Assembly (NCBI GenBank): GCA_938046775.1 | Contig: CALIXB010000006.1 | Location: 1 to 31,195 of the forward strand | Length of the DNA stretch: 31,195 bases | Direction of reading: 5' to 3' | Source: an uncultured Candidatus Saccharibacteria bacterium | GTDB lineage: Bacteria; Patescibacteriota; Saccharimonadia; Saccharimonadales; Saccharimonadaceae | Part shown: in pieces, positions 15,716 to 22,788 of the stretch | How positions within the stretch are numbered: position 1 is the stretch's first letter | Layout: each line of letters starts with the position of its first letter | The notes under the pieces: model-generated | The model's database searches: none | Told to the model about the DNA's origin: nothing | Seen by the model: only the letters and a program-made list of their open reading frames with translations | Translations under genes and position numbers: made by a program

Positions 15716-16246
15716 ATGGCAGATTTTAATCAAATTTTAACACCTGGTGATGTCGAAAATGGCATCGTAAATGTAGTTGTTGAGATTCCACAGGGATCAA
15801 GCCATAAAATTGAGTGGAATCGTGAGCTTGCAGTGATGCAGTTGGACCGTGTTGAGCCAGCTATTTTTGCAAAGCCAACAAACTACGGTTTCATTCCACA
15901 GACTTTGGATGAAGACGGCGACGAATTGGACGCACTAATTATTACCGACGAACCATTGACTACCGGCATTTTTATGGAGGCAAAGGTTATTGGCGTATTG
16001 GAGTTCGTTGACGACAATGAAGTCGACGACAAGGTTATTGTTGTGCCAGCCGACGACCGAAATACCGGTAATGCGATCAACTCGTTGGAAGACCTACCTC
16101 CACAATTACTGAAGCAAATCGAACACCATTTCAATCACTACAAGGACTTGAAGAAGCCTGACTCAACAGTAGTCAAGGGATTTGGCGATGTAGAGAGAGC
16201 AAAGCAAATTATCCGCGAGTCAATTACTCGTTGGAACGAAAAATAA
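15716..16246 (+). CDS. ppa: Inorganic pyrophosphatase, family I
   Basis: A 176-residue soluble pyrophosphatase that removes pyrophosphate from biosynthetic reactions. The signature DGDELDALI matches the DxDxxD metal site; YGFIPQT, KVIVVPADDR and HHFNHYKDLK carry the other expected active-site Tyr, Lys and Asp residues. The length is usual for bacterial family I enzymes. The ATG at 15716 follows GAGAGG. It is last in the FKBP-trxB-ppa operon and faces the RSH gene, with only 43 bases between the stops and no clear terminator in that gap. Confidence 0.96.
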   Translation: MADFNQILTPGDVENGIVNVVVEIPQGSSHKIEWNRELAVMQLDRVEPAIFAKPTNYGFIPQTLDEDGDELDALIITDEPLTTGIFMEAKVIGVLEFVDDNEVDDKVIVVPADDRNTGNAINSLEDLPPQLLKQIEHHFNHYKDLKKPDSTVVKGFGDVERAKQIIRESITRWNEK

Positions 16247-16289
16247 GATCGCGTTTGATTATTGGTTAAAACTGAGGAACTGGCGAGCG

Positions 16290-17807
16290 TTACTTGTATC
16301 GGAAGAATGAGGAGACGCCGCCAGTTAACTGTTGTAAGATGCTGTTTGAGCGGGATAATTGTAAGCGTAGTTTATCTTTGGCGTGTGGCGTAATTATGAC
16401 GTCTCGCCAATCTGGTTTTGGATGAGCGGACTTACTTGTTAAAACTTCAATTGTGTCGCCGTGCTGTAATTTGTAATTGAACGGCTTCATCACGCCATTG
16501 ATCTTAAATCCGCTTGCGCACGCCGCGATATCGGAATGAATGCGGTAAGCGTAATCCAGCGGGAAGGCACCACTTGGTAGATCGTAAATGTCGCCTTTTG
16601 GAGAATAGACGAAAATGCGGTCTGAGAACAATTTCATGCGGAACTTGTCAGAGTCAAATCGTTTGCCCTCGCCCGCCAATGCTGCCGCTTCCTGAAGCTC
16701 ACGAATCCATGACAAATCTGCTGGCATAGAACCCATGCGACCTTTTTTATAAGCGTCGGTCAATTTCTGCTCATTGTAATGAAAGCTGGCTGCCAAACCA
16801 CGTTCAGCATGTTCGTGCATTTCTTTGGTGCGAATCTGGAACTCAACAATCTGCCCGCTCGGCGTTTGTACCGTGGTGTGTAGACTTTGGTAACCATTCG
16901 GCTTGGGGTTGGCGACATAATCTTTAATCCTCTCGTGCATCGGCTGATACATATCGTGCAGAATCCCCAGAACCAAATAGCCCGTCGACAAATCATCGAC
17001 AATCACTCGCAGGGCGATCAAGTCATAAATCTTATCAATATCGCCGACCTTATCGAGCTTTTTGAATAGACTGTAGACACTTTTGACGCGGCCATCCATC
17101 TGGAAAACCAACTTTTCTTCCTTCAATCGTGCCTCGACTTCGCGGCGAACACGGTCCAGTTTTCGCTGCGATTTTTTCAATCGACTATCCATCAAACTCT
17201 TGGTGCGGTGAAAATCTTTCGGCATCAAATATTTGAAGCTCAATTCTTCCAGCTGCACACGCACCCGCCCCATGTTCAATCGGTCTGCCAGCGGTGCAAA
17301 CACCTCGATCGTCTCGCGAGCAATTTTCTTCTGCTTCTCCGGCGACATAAACTGCAGCGTCCGCATATTGTGCAACCGATCCGCCAGCTTGATGATAATC
17401 ACCCGCACGTCTTCACCGACTGCGATCATCAATTTAGTCAAATTGTCCTTGGTGTGCGGCAAATAGCTGTCCAGACTACGCATTCCAGCACGTGCCTGTG
17501 AAACCTTAGTTACGCCATCCACCAAAAACGCCACATCTCGTCCAAATAAACTCTCCAATTCATCCAGTGTCGCGTCGGTATCTTCAACCGTATCATGTAG
17601 AACGCCCGCCACCACCGTGTCGATATCCATGCCCCACTCAATCAAAATCTCTGCCACTGCCAGCGGGTGATTGATATACGGCTCGCCGCTTTTGCGTTTT
17701 TGTCCAGCATGCTTTTCGGTCGCATAGTCAATCGCGCTTGCCAAGACCAGCACTGGCACTTCGTCGTACTTTTGCTCGGCTATTGATAGCAATTCTTCGC
17801 GCGTCAT
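16290..17807 (-). CDS. RelA/SpoT homologue without ACT domain
   Basis: A 505-residue (p)ppGpp synthetase/hydrolase, counted from the ATG at 17807; an ATG 90 bases further upstream would run through the promoter into the gap leader. The hydrolase domain is complete (INHP with H47, HDTVED at 71-76, RLHNMRTL), so degradation is expected. The synthetase domain has GRVKSVYS, YDLIALRV, PKPNGYQSLHTTV and EFQIRT, so synthesis is also expected. A TGS domain follows (VYSPKGDIYDLP, then YRIHSDIAACASG). The protein then ends about 45 residues on, lacking the helical, zinc-finger and ACT parts of a usual 730-residue Rel. Control by the ribosome may therefore be reduced. Its promoter interlocks with that of gap. 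Confidence 0.92.
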   Translation of the reverse strand: MTREELLSIAEQKYDEVPVLVLASAIDYATEKHAGQKRKSGEPYINHPLAVAEILIEWGMDIDTVVAGVLHDTVEDTDATLDELESLFGRDVAFLVDGVTKVSQARAGMRSLDSYLPHTKDNLTKLMIAVGEDVRVIIIKLADRLHNMRTLQFMSPEKQKKIARETIEVFAPLADRLNMGRVRVQLEELSFKYLMPKDFHRTKSLMDSRLKKSQRKLDRVRREVEARLKEEKLVFQMDGRVKSVYSLFKKLDKVGDIDKIYDLIALRVIVDDLSTGYLVLGILHDMYQPMHERIKDYVANPKPNGYQSLHTTVQTPSGQIVEFQIRTKEMHEHAERGLAASFHYNEQKLTDAYKKGRMGSMPADLSWIRELQEAAALAGEGKRFDSDKFRMKLFSDRIFVYSPKGDIYDLPSGAFPLDYAYRIHSDIAACASGFKINGVMKPFNYKLQHGDTIEVLTSKSAHPKPDWRDVIITPHAKDKLRLQLSRSNSILQQLTGGVSSFFRYK

Positions 17808-17813
17808 ATGTTT

Positions 17814-17819
17814 ATTATA
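17814..17819 (-). promoter_or_regulatory. Leaderless -10 of RSH gene
   Basis: On the minus strand TATAAT ends six bases before the ATG at 17807, so +1 is expected on the start codon. A TTCTTA at the right distance (17842-17837) is a possible -35 and lies just downstream of the gap -10. Confidence 0.55.
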
Positions 17820-17830
17820 CAACTTTGTAG

Positions 17831-17836
17831 TATAAT
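17831..17836 (+). promoter_or_regulatory. -10 of gap
   Basis: TATAAT with expected +1 near 17843 and a leader of about 33 nt containing AGGGAGG before the gap ATG. The -35 would fall at 17808-17813, inside the start region of the divergent RSH transcript, so the two promoters occupy the same DNA. Confidence 0.6.
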
Positions 17837-17875
17837 TAAGAAAAGCTAAAGCAAAATATCTAACAGGGAGGGCGT

Positions 17876-18898
17876 ATGTCAGTAACAAGAATAGCAATTA
17901 ATGGCTTTGGGCGTATTGGGCGCAATGCGTTTAAGATTGCGCGTGAGCGAAGCGACCTAGAGATTGTCGCGATTAACGATTTAACGGACACGAAGACTCT
18001 GGCGTATTTGCTCAAGCATGACAGCAATTATGGTGAGTACAGTCGGCAGGTTGATTTTACGGAAAATGAGTTAATAGTTGAAGGCCAGGCGGTTAAAGTT
18101 CTGGCAGAGAAAGACCCAGCGAATTTGCCGTGGGGTGAGATGAATGTTGACGTGGTTATCGAATCGACAGGATTGTTTACTGATAAAGATGGTGCGGGCA
18201 AGCACTTGACTGCCGGCGCCAAGCGCGTGGTTATCAGCGGACCGACCAAATCTGATGGCGTCGATACGATTGTGTTGGGTACGAATGATAGTAAGATTAA
18301 GGATGCAACGCCAATTGTATCTAACGCTAGCTGTACGACCAATAGTTTAGGCGCGGTGATGGCGGTTCTGGATGCGGAGTTTGGCGTGGAAAAATCGATG
18401 CTGACGACAGTGCATAGCTATACTGCTAGCCAAAGGTTGCAAGACGCACCTGCTAAAGATCTGCGTGAAGGTCGCAATGCGGCTGAAAACATGGTGCCGA
18501 CGACGACTGGTGCGGCTATTGCTGTGACGAAAACTTTGCCGCAGCTGATTGGCAAATTCGATGGTCTCAGTGTTCGTGTCCCAACTCCAGTGGTGTCTCT
18601 CAGTGATGTGACGGTGCTTCTCAGACGTGACGTGACGGTCGAGCAGGTGAATGAAGCCTTCAAAAAAGCTGCACAAAGTAACTTTTACCAGGGTATTCTG
18701 GGCGTTTCTGAAGAGCCTTTGGTCAGCCGAGATTTTATTGGTAATTCGTGCTCGGGAATTGTTGATCTGCCGCTGACGAAAGTGGTTGGCGGCAACTTGA
18801 TTAAAGTCATGGTTTGGTATGACAATGAGTGGGGCTATTCAAACCGGCTGGTTGAATTGGTGGCAGATTTTGGACACTACTTGAAAAAGAGTGAATAA
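17876..18898 (+). CDS. gap: Glyceraldehyde-3-phosphate dehydrogenase, type I
   Basis: A 340-residue glycolytic dehydrogenase that oxidises glyceraldehyde-3-phosphate to 1,3-bisphosphoglycerate. NAD site INGFGRIGRNAF (8-19) and an Asp at the end of the second strand (AINDL) favour NAD over NADP. The catalytic SNASCTTNSLG contains C153, and VPTTTGAA and WYDNEWGYSNRL are the expected phosphate and C-terminal motifs. It follows an AGGGAGG ribosome binding site. It begins the carbon-metabolism block and is divergent from the RSH gene. Confidence 0.97.
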   Translation: MSVTRIAINGFGRIGRNAFKIARERSDLEIVAINDLTDTKTLAYLLKHDSNYGEYSRQVDFTENELIVEGQAVKVLAEKDPANLPWGEMNVDVVIESTGLFTDKDGAGKHLTAGAKRVVISGPTKSDGVDTIVLGTNDSKIKDATPIVSNASCTTNSLGAVMAVLDAEFGVEKSMLTTVHSYTASQRLQDAPAKDLREGRNAAENMVPTTTGAAIAVTKTLPQLIGKFDGLSVRVPTPVVSLSDVTVLLRRDVTVEQVNEAFKKAAQSNFYQGILGVSEEPLVSRDFIGNSCSGIVDLPLTKVVGGNLIKVMVWYDNEWGYSNRLVELVADFGHYLKKSE

Positions 18899-18922
18899 AA
18901 CCCTATTCTAAAAATGAAATAA

Positions 18923-18945
18923 CCCCGCACCGTGATAGTGCGGGG
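18923..18945. terminator. Bidirectional terminator between gap and small gene
   Basis: CCCCGCAC (18923-18930) pairs with GTGCGGGG (18938-18945) around a seven-base loop. On the minus strand the stem is followed by TTATTTCATTTTT, fitting termination of the small gene; on the plus strand no T run follows, so gap termination there is less certain. Confidence 0.6.
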
Positions 18946-19012
18946 GCGCCGGTATTTTCAACGGTTTTACAGAAAATTTATCTTAGTGCGCCTTCTGCTA
19001 GCGCGAGACCCT

Positions 19013-19216
19013 TTAGTTTCGGATTTCGACCGACATAATGTCGGTCGGCCTGACCAAGAACACCCCATCTTCTGTTTTGAGTTCAACGACAGAGTTGTCT
19101 GTGGCTTCTCCTAGTATTCTGGACAGATGATCTACCAGATCTCTAGTACTCTCGAAACCATATGTGATTCTCGTGGTGAATTCCTGGCCATTACTAAGAG
19201 TGAACTTTACCTTCAT
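19013..19216 (-). CDS. Small unknown protein with structured leader (A)
   Basis: I do not recognise this 67-residue protein. The ATG at 19216 is chosen because GGAAG lies seven bases upstream; an ATG ten codons earlier would fall inside the structured leader. The sequence starts MKVKFTLSNGQEFTTRITYG and ends in VRPTDIMSVEIRN, alternating strand-like and helix-like stretches, acidic overall, with no membrane segment or signal peptide. It looks like a small soluble alpha/beta protein. The DNA for its last residues holds a 9-bp inverted repeat (CGACCGACA/TGTCGGTCG, 19027-19047). It sits alone and antisense between gap and rpiB, with its own strong promoter. Its leader matches that of the unrelated gene at 22380-22616. 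Confidence 0.7.
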   Translation of the reverse strand: MKVKFTLSNGQEFTTRITYGFESTRDLVDHLSRILGEATDNSVVELKTEDGVFLVRPTDIMSVEIRN

Positions 19217-19293
19217 CTCTTCACTTCCTTTCGGGAAGATACTCAAAGCTAAAGGGCGACTTCCGCCCTAAGACAAAACTTTGAACAAAAGTT
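19217..19293 (-). promoter_or_regulatory. Structured 5' leader RNA, copy A
   Basis: A leader of about 77 nt with three helices on the minus strand. Outer stem: TGTTCAAAG (19287-19279) with CTTTGAGTA (19248-19240). Inner hairpin: AGGGCG (19269-19264) with CGCCCT (19258-19253). Third hairpin: CTTCC (19238-19234) with GGAAG (19228-19224), which hides the ribosome binding site. Copy B at 22617-22694 aligns over the whole length and keeps the outer stem through compensatory changes. This is the pattern of a cis-regulatory RNA controlling translation; the ligand or signal is unknown. Confidence 0.65.
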
Positions 19294-19299
19294 AATCTA

Positions 19300-19328
19300 T
19301 TTATATCATACCAGTTATAAAATGTCAA
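19300..19328 (-). promoter_or_regulatory. Strong promoter of small gene A
   Basis: On the minus strand TTGACA (19328-19323), exactly 17 bases, then TATAAA (19305-19300). Expected +1 is near 19293, directly before the structured leader. Confidence 0.75.
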
Positions 19329-19381
19329 TACTTTTTGTCAAATAGGCATGCTTCACCCCTGGAGTAATCTCCGACTTTCCC

Positions 19382-19410
19382 TTGCAAAAATCACCGAAAA
19401 CGCTTATACT
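19382..19410 (+). promoter_or_regulatory. Leaderless promoter of rpiB operon
   Basis: TTGCAA (19382-19387), 17 bases, TATACT (19405-19410), then six bases to the ATG at 19417. The expected +1 coincides with the start codon, which also fixes the gene start. Confidence 0.7.
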
Positions 19411-19416
19411 AAGATC

Positions 19417-19869
19417 ATGAAAATCTACCTCGGATCTGACCATCGCGGCTTTATGCTGAAGGAAAAAGTTTTTGCGTATTTGGCTAAAAATGGCTATGAC
19501 GTGCAAGACGTTGGTGGCGTAGAATTAAATCCTGACGATGATTTTCCGCAATTCGCTCAGGCGGCAGCATTGAAAATTATTGGAGATGACAGTAAAGACC
19601 CGCGAGCTATCTTAATCTGCGGCGGCGGTCAAGGAATGTGCATGGCGGCTAACCGCTTCAAAGGAATTCGTGCCAGTGTGATTTGGGATGCGTTTGAGGC
19701 GAAGATGACGCGTCAAGATAATGACTCAAATGTATTGTGTCTGCCAGCGCGAATTTTGGAAGACGATGAATCAGCTTGGAGAGGTATTGTAGAAACGTGG
19801 TTGAATACTCCGTACGCTAATGCTCCACGCTTTAATCGGCGCAATGCGCAGTTGGATGAATTGTCATGA
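19417..19869 (+). CDS. rpiB: Ribose-5-phosphate isomerase B
   Basis: A 150-residue RpiB/LacAB-type isomerase interconverting ribose-5-phosphate and ribulose-5-phosphate. MKIYLGSDHRGF at the start matches the SDHxG motif, and ICGGGQGMCMAANRFKGIRAS holds the presumed catalytic Cys and the phosphate-binding region. The usual CGTGxG is CGGGQG here. The ATG at 19417 is preferred over an in-frame one at 19348, because the extra 23 residues would be out of family and would span the promoter. It overlaps rpe by four bases (ATGA), beginning a coupled non-oxidative pentose-phosphate operon. Confidence 0.93.
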   Translation: MKIYLGSDHRGFMLKEKVFAYLAKNGYDVQDVGGVELNPDDDFPQFAQAAALKIIGDDSKDPRAILICGGGQGMCMAANRFKGIRASVIWDAFEAKMTRQDNDSNVLCLPARILEDDESAWRGIVETWLNTPYANAPRFNRRNAQLDELS

Positions 19870-20513
19870 GCGCTGTAATTGCCCCGGCTATTTTGGCAGA
19901 AAACGCTGCTCAGTATAAAGAGCAAGTTGATAGGATAACTGGTTTTGTTGAGCGGGTACATATTGATATTTCTGATGGTGAATTTGCGCCGACGTTGACG
20001 GTCGGTATTCAGGAATTATGGGCACCCGAGGGCTGGACAATTGATATTCATGCTATGGTCAACAATCTGGAGGAATATATACCGAAGTTGATTGCCCTAA
20101 GACCACATATGATTATAGTCCACGCGGAAGCCACGGGCGATGTAAAAACGGCGCTTATGCAGATTCGCCAGGCTGGTATCATGGCTGGCCTAGCGTTATT
20201 AAAGCCAACGGTGCCGCGGACTGTCGAAGAATTCATAAAGCTCGCTGACCATGTAATGATTTTTAGTGGCGAGTTGGGTAGATTTGGCGGGACTGCCAGT
20301 TTGATGCAGTTGGAAAAAATTCGACTCATTAAAGCCATTAATCCTAACGTGGAAATTGGTTGGGACGGCGGTGTTCTAGTGGATAATGCATATAGCCTGG
20401 TGCAGGGCGGCGTTAATGTTCTAAATGCTGGCGGTGTTATTCAAAAATCATCAGATCCGCATACTATTTTTTCTAAATTACAGCAGGAAATTAACAAGAC
20501 GAGTGTGCTTTAA
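19866..20513 (+). CDS. rpe: Ribulose-phosphate 3-epimerase-like protein
   Basis: A 215-residue TIM-barrel epimerase expected to interconvert ribulose-5-phosphate and xylulose-5-phosphate. VHIDISDGEFAP (31-42) corresponds to HxDxMDGxFVP, with metal ligand His32 and catalytic Asp34. DIHAMV gives His62, and WDGGV gives the second catalytic Asp at 167. The usual PGFGGQ phosphate-loop segment is replaced by GELGRFGGT, so the family call is good but the enzyme is divergent. Its place between rpiB and transketolase supports the role. It starts within the stop of rpiB and overlaps the next ATG by one base. Confidence 0.85.
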   Translation: MSAVIAPAILAENAAQYKEQVDRITGFVERVHIDISDGEFAPTLTVGIQELWAPEGWTIDIHAMVNNLEEYIPKLIALRPHMIIVHAEATGDVKTALMQIRQAGIMAGLALLKPTVPRTVEEFIKLADHVMIFSGELGRFGGTASLMQLEKIRLIKAINPNVEIGWDGGVLVDNAYSLVQGGVNVLNAGGVIQKSSDPHTIFSKLQQEINKTSVL

Positions 20514-21352
20514 TGTCTGACGATCGACTAAACGAATTAAGAGAAATATCCCAAACCTTGCGTCAGTCGATTATTCATGAATTAGTGACAGCTGGTTCTG
20601 GTCATGCGGCTGGATGTTTGGGGTTTGCCGATGTCATGGCGGTTCTTTATTTTCACGCCATGCGTCTAGATCCTGAAAATCCTGATTGGCAAGATCGAGA
20701 TATTTTTGTGATGAGCAATGGTCATTATGCGCCACTTCTGTACGCTACTTTGGCGGAGCGAGGGTTTTTTGATAAAAAAGAGTTAGCTAATTTAAGGAAA
20801 TTTGGCTCTAAACTTCAGGGTCACCCAGAGCGCGGTAGTTTGCCTGGCGTCGAAACGACGAGCGGTCCTTTGGGCTGTGGCTTAAGTCAAGCAGCCGGTA
20901 TGGCTTATTCATTGAAATATTTAGGTGGTAATCCCCGGCGGTTCGTTTATTGTAGTTTGGGCGATGGCGAGCTTAATGAAGGGAATATTTGGGAGGCGGC
21001 GATGTTTGCCGCGAAATATGATTTGTCAAATATAATTGCGATTATTGATAGGAATAATATTCAGATTGGTGGCGATACGGAAAAAGTTATGCCGCTAGGA
21101 AATTTGGCGGACAAGTGGCAGAGTTTTGGCTGGTTTACGCAGGAAGTCGACGGACATGATTACGAGGCAATTGTAAAAGCGATTGACGTGGCAAAAACTT
21201 CCCGTCAGCCGAATGTGATCATTGCACATACAATTCCTGGATTTGGTGTTGATTTTATGGAATATGATTACCAGTGGCACGGAAAAGCCCCGAATGCCGA
21301 GGAGGCCAGGAGTGCGCTTATTCAGCTAGGTGAAAAAGGAGATGTCAAGTGA
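20513..21352 (+). CDS. Transketolase, N-terminal (ThDP-binding) subunit
   Basis: A 279-residue protein equal to the N-terminal third of ordinary transketolase. It carries the thiamine-diphosphate motif GDGELNEGN (150-158) ending with the paired Asn at 181-182, and GHAAGCLGFADVMAVLYF and SNGHYAPLLYATLAERGFF near the start. The other half is encoded by the next gene, whose GTG start overlaps this stop (GTGA). Split transketolases of this kind are found in archaea and several bacteria, and the two subunits must assemble to work. It moves two-carbon units between sugar phosphates, linking pentoses to glycolysis. Confidence 0.94.
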   Translation: MSDDRLNELREISQTLRQSIIHELVTAGSGHAAGCLGFADVMAVLYFHAMRLDPENPDWQDRDIFVMSNGHYAPLLYATLAERGFFDKKELANLRKFGSKLQGHPERGSLPGVETTSGPLGCGLSQAAGMAYSLKYLGGNPRRFVYCSLGDGELNEGNIWEAAMFAAKYDLSNIIAIIDRNNIQIGGDTEKVMPLGNLADKWQSFGWFTQEVDGHDYEAIVKAIDVAKTSRQPNVIIAHTIPGFGVDFMEYDYQWHGKAPNAEEARSALIQLGEKGDVK

Positions 21353-22311
21353 GTTTTCTGAGGGAAGATTGGCGGCAATCAGAGTCCGCAGCGATTCGCA
21401 TTGGTTTTGGCGAAGGGTTAGTAGACGTCGCTAAAAAGAATAATTTGGTGGTGGCGCTGAGTGCGGATTTGATGGAGAGTGTTGGTTTTGGTGAATTTGC
21501 TAAGGAGATTGGACATCCACGAGCGATTGAAGTTGGTGTGGCGGAACAGAATTTGGTGACAGTGGCGTCTGGGTTGGCTGCCATGGGTAATATTCCATTT
21601 GCGGCTAGTTACGCGGCGTTTAGCCCAGGGCGGAATTGGGAACAGATTCGGACGACTATTTGTTTGAATAATCAGCCAGTCAAGTTGGTGGGTTCTCATG
21701 CTGGGTTGAATGTTGGCGCGGACGGTGCGACGCATCAGATGTTGGAAGATATTGCTTTGATGCGCAGTTTGCCAAACATGGTGGTGTTGGCGCCAGGCGA
21801 TGCTAATGAAGCCAGGCTGATGGCCGCAGCAATGGCTGGAGATAAACGCCCGAATTACGTAAGATTGCCTCGGGAAAAAACGCCGTTGTTCTTAAATCAA
21901 TCGACTTTTGAGATTGGAAAAAGCTATACATTGAGGTGCGGTAAAGATGTTGCTTTGTTTGGAACTGGCGTGATGACTTATCAAGTGTTGTTGGCGGCGG
22001 AAAAGCTCGCGAATGAATATGACATTCAGGCAGAAGTGATTCATTTTCCGACGATTAAGCCGCTGGACGAGGATGCTGTGCTTGACGCGGCTCAAAAATG
22101 CCAAGCCGTCATTACGGCGGAAGAGGGGCAGATTGCTGGTGGGTTTGGCTCAAGTGTGGCGGAAGTTCTTAGTGAGAATTTGCCGGTGAAGATGAAGCGA
22201 ATCGGCGTCAATGATGTATTCGGCGAGTCGGGTAAAATGTCTGAATTGTGGAAAAAACACGGTTTGGATGTCAATTCAATTGTTCGTAGTGTTGTCAATT
22301 TTCTCCAATGA
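21349..22311 (+). CDS. Transketolase, C-terminal (pyrimidine-binding) subunit
   Basis: A 320-residue partner of the preceding gene, covering the Pyr and C-terminal domains. GVAEQNLVTVASGLA (63-77) includes the Glu (66) that activates thiamine diphosphate, and FAASYAAFSPGRNWEQIR follows as usual. The later VRLPREKTP, ALFGTGVMTYQVLLAA and EEGQIAGGFGSSVAEVL are typical of the C-terminal domain. The start is a GTG overlapping the upstream stop by four bases, so translation is coupled and a 1:1 ratio of subunits is likely. It ends the rpiB-rpe-tkt operon. Confidence 0.94.
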   Translation: MSFLREDWRQSESAAIRIGFGEGLVDVAKKNNLVVALSADLMESVGFGEFAKEIGHPRAIEVGVAEQNLVTVASGLAAMGNIPFAASYAAFSPGRNWEQIRTTICLNNQPVKLVGSHAGLNVGADGATHQMLEDIALMRSLPNMVVLAPGDANEARLMAAAMAGDKRPNYVRLPREKTPLFLNQSTFEIGKSYTLRCGKDVALFGTGVMTYQVLLAAEKLANEYDIQAEVIHFPTIKPLDEDAVLDAAQKCQAVITAEEGQIAGGFGSSVAEVLSENLPVKMKRIGVNDVFGESGKMSELWKKHGLDVNSIVRSVVNFLQ

Positions 22312-22315
22312 AAAG

Positions 22316-22373
22316 CCCGCCAGGAGCTACTGCCAAGATCTAATTAAAGACCTCAAAGCGGTAGCCTGACGGG
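22316..22373. terminator. Long imperfect hairpin between tkt and small gene
   Basis: CCCG (22316-22319) pairs with CGGG (22370-22373), CAGG (22321-22324) with CCTG (22365-22368), and CTACTGC (22327-22333) with GCGGTAG (22358-22364), giving about 15 pairs with one mismatch and a two-base bulge. It lies between two convergent stop codons and has no T run. A shared transcription end is the likeliest role. Confidence 0.5.
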
Positions 22374-22379
22374 TGTGCG

Positions 22380-22616
22380 TCACCTGTGGTCGTGTCTACG
22401 GTCACAGCGACGGTCGCGCCTACGATCGTCGCTGCGCTTCATGCCGTAGATGATCACGAGGAGCATAATGCTCCCCGTGGCAAACACTATGGCTTCGAAT
22501 GGTCCGTAGATCACTAAGAGGTGGATAAAAGCTACCAACCATGCCACGCACATCATCAGGATGGACAGGATAAACCCGTTAAATGCTAATTTGACTATCC
22601 TGACAACAGGGCTCAT
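22380..22616 (-). CDS. Small two-helix membrane protein with Arg/Asp tail and structured leader (B)
   Basis: An unrecognised 78-residue protein with two predicted membrane helices (about 8-33 and 40-58) and a C-terminal tail of alternating basic and acidic residues (RSDDRRRDRRCDRRHDHR). The tail probably faces the cytoplasm by the positive-inside rule. The ATG at 22616 is used because GGAAG lies just upstream; an ATG 13 codons earlier would be within the conserved leader. It lies antisense between the transketolase and aldolase genes. The protein has no visible likeness to the small protein at 19013-19216, yet promoter and leader are shared, so the two genes may be controlled by the same signal. 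Confidence 0.7.
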   Translation of the reverse strand: MSPVVRIVKLAFNGFILSILMMCVAWLVAFIHLLVIYGPFEAIVFATGSIMLLVIIYGMKRSDDRRRDRRCDRRHDHR

Positions 22617-22694
22617 TTTTTTCTTCCTTTCTGAGAAGAAAATGCTCAAGACCAAAGGGCTCTTTTGTCCTTAGACAAAGCCTTGAGCAAAAGC
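22617..22694 (-). promoter_or_regulatory. Structured 5' leader RNA, copy B
   Basis: A leader of about 78 nt that aligns with copy A. Outer stem: TGCTCAAGG (22689-22681) with TCTTGAGCA (22651-22643). Inner hairpin is weaker (AAGGAC with GCCCTT, one A-C mismatch). Third hairpin: TTTTCTTC (22642-22635) with GAAGAAAA (22626-22619), covering part of the AGGAAG ribosome binding site. Shared unpaired blocks include TTTGTCT and GAAAGGAAG. Confidence 0.65.
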
Positions 22695-22700
22695 TATTTT

Positions 22701-22729
22701 ATGTTACCACCAAAACAACATAATGTCAA
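22701..22729 (-). promoter_or_regulatory. Strong promoter of small gene B
   Basis: On the minus strand TTGACA (22729-22724), 17 bases, TAACAT (22706-22701); expected +1 near 22694. The same -35 and spacing are used for small gene A. Confidence 0.7.
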
Positions 22730-22734
22730 TTCTC

Positions 22735-22763
22735 TTGGCATAGCGGGCGGTAATTGCTATAAT
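22735..22763 (+). promoter_or_regulatory. Promoter of fba operon
   Basis: TTGGCA (22735-22740), 17 bases, TGC-extended TATAAT (22758-22763). The -35 boxes of this promoter and of small gene B are five bases apart, back to back. The leader is about 19 nt with TAGGGGG before the ATG. Confidence 0.75.
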
Positions 22764-22788
22764 TACCATAAGTATTTTAGGGGGCAGT

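Noticed and set aside
19027..19047. Inverted repeat CGACCGACA/TGTCGGTCG as a terminator
   Set aside because: It lies inside the coding end of small gene A, without a T run, and a better terminator is found at 18923-18945.
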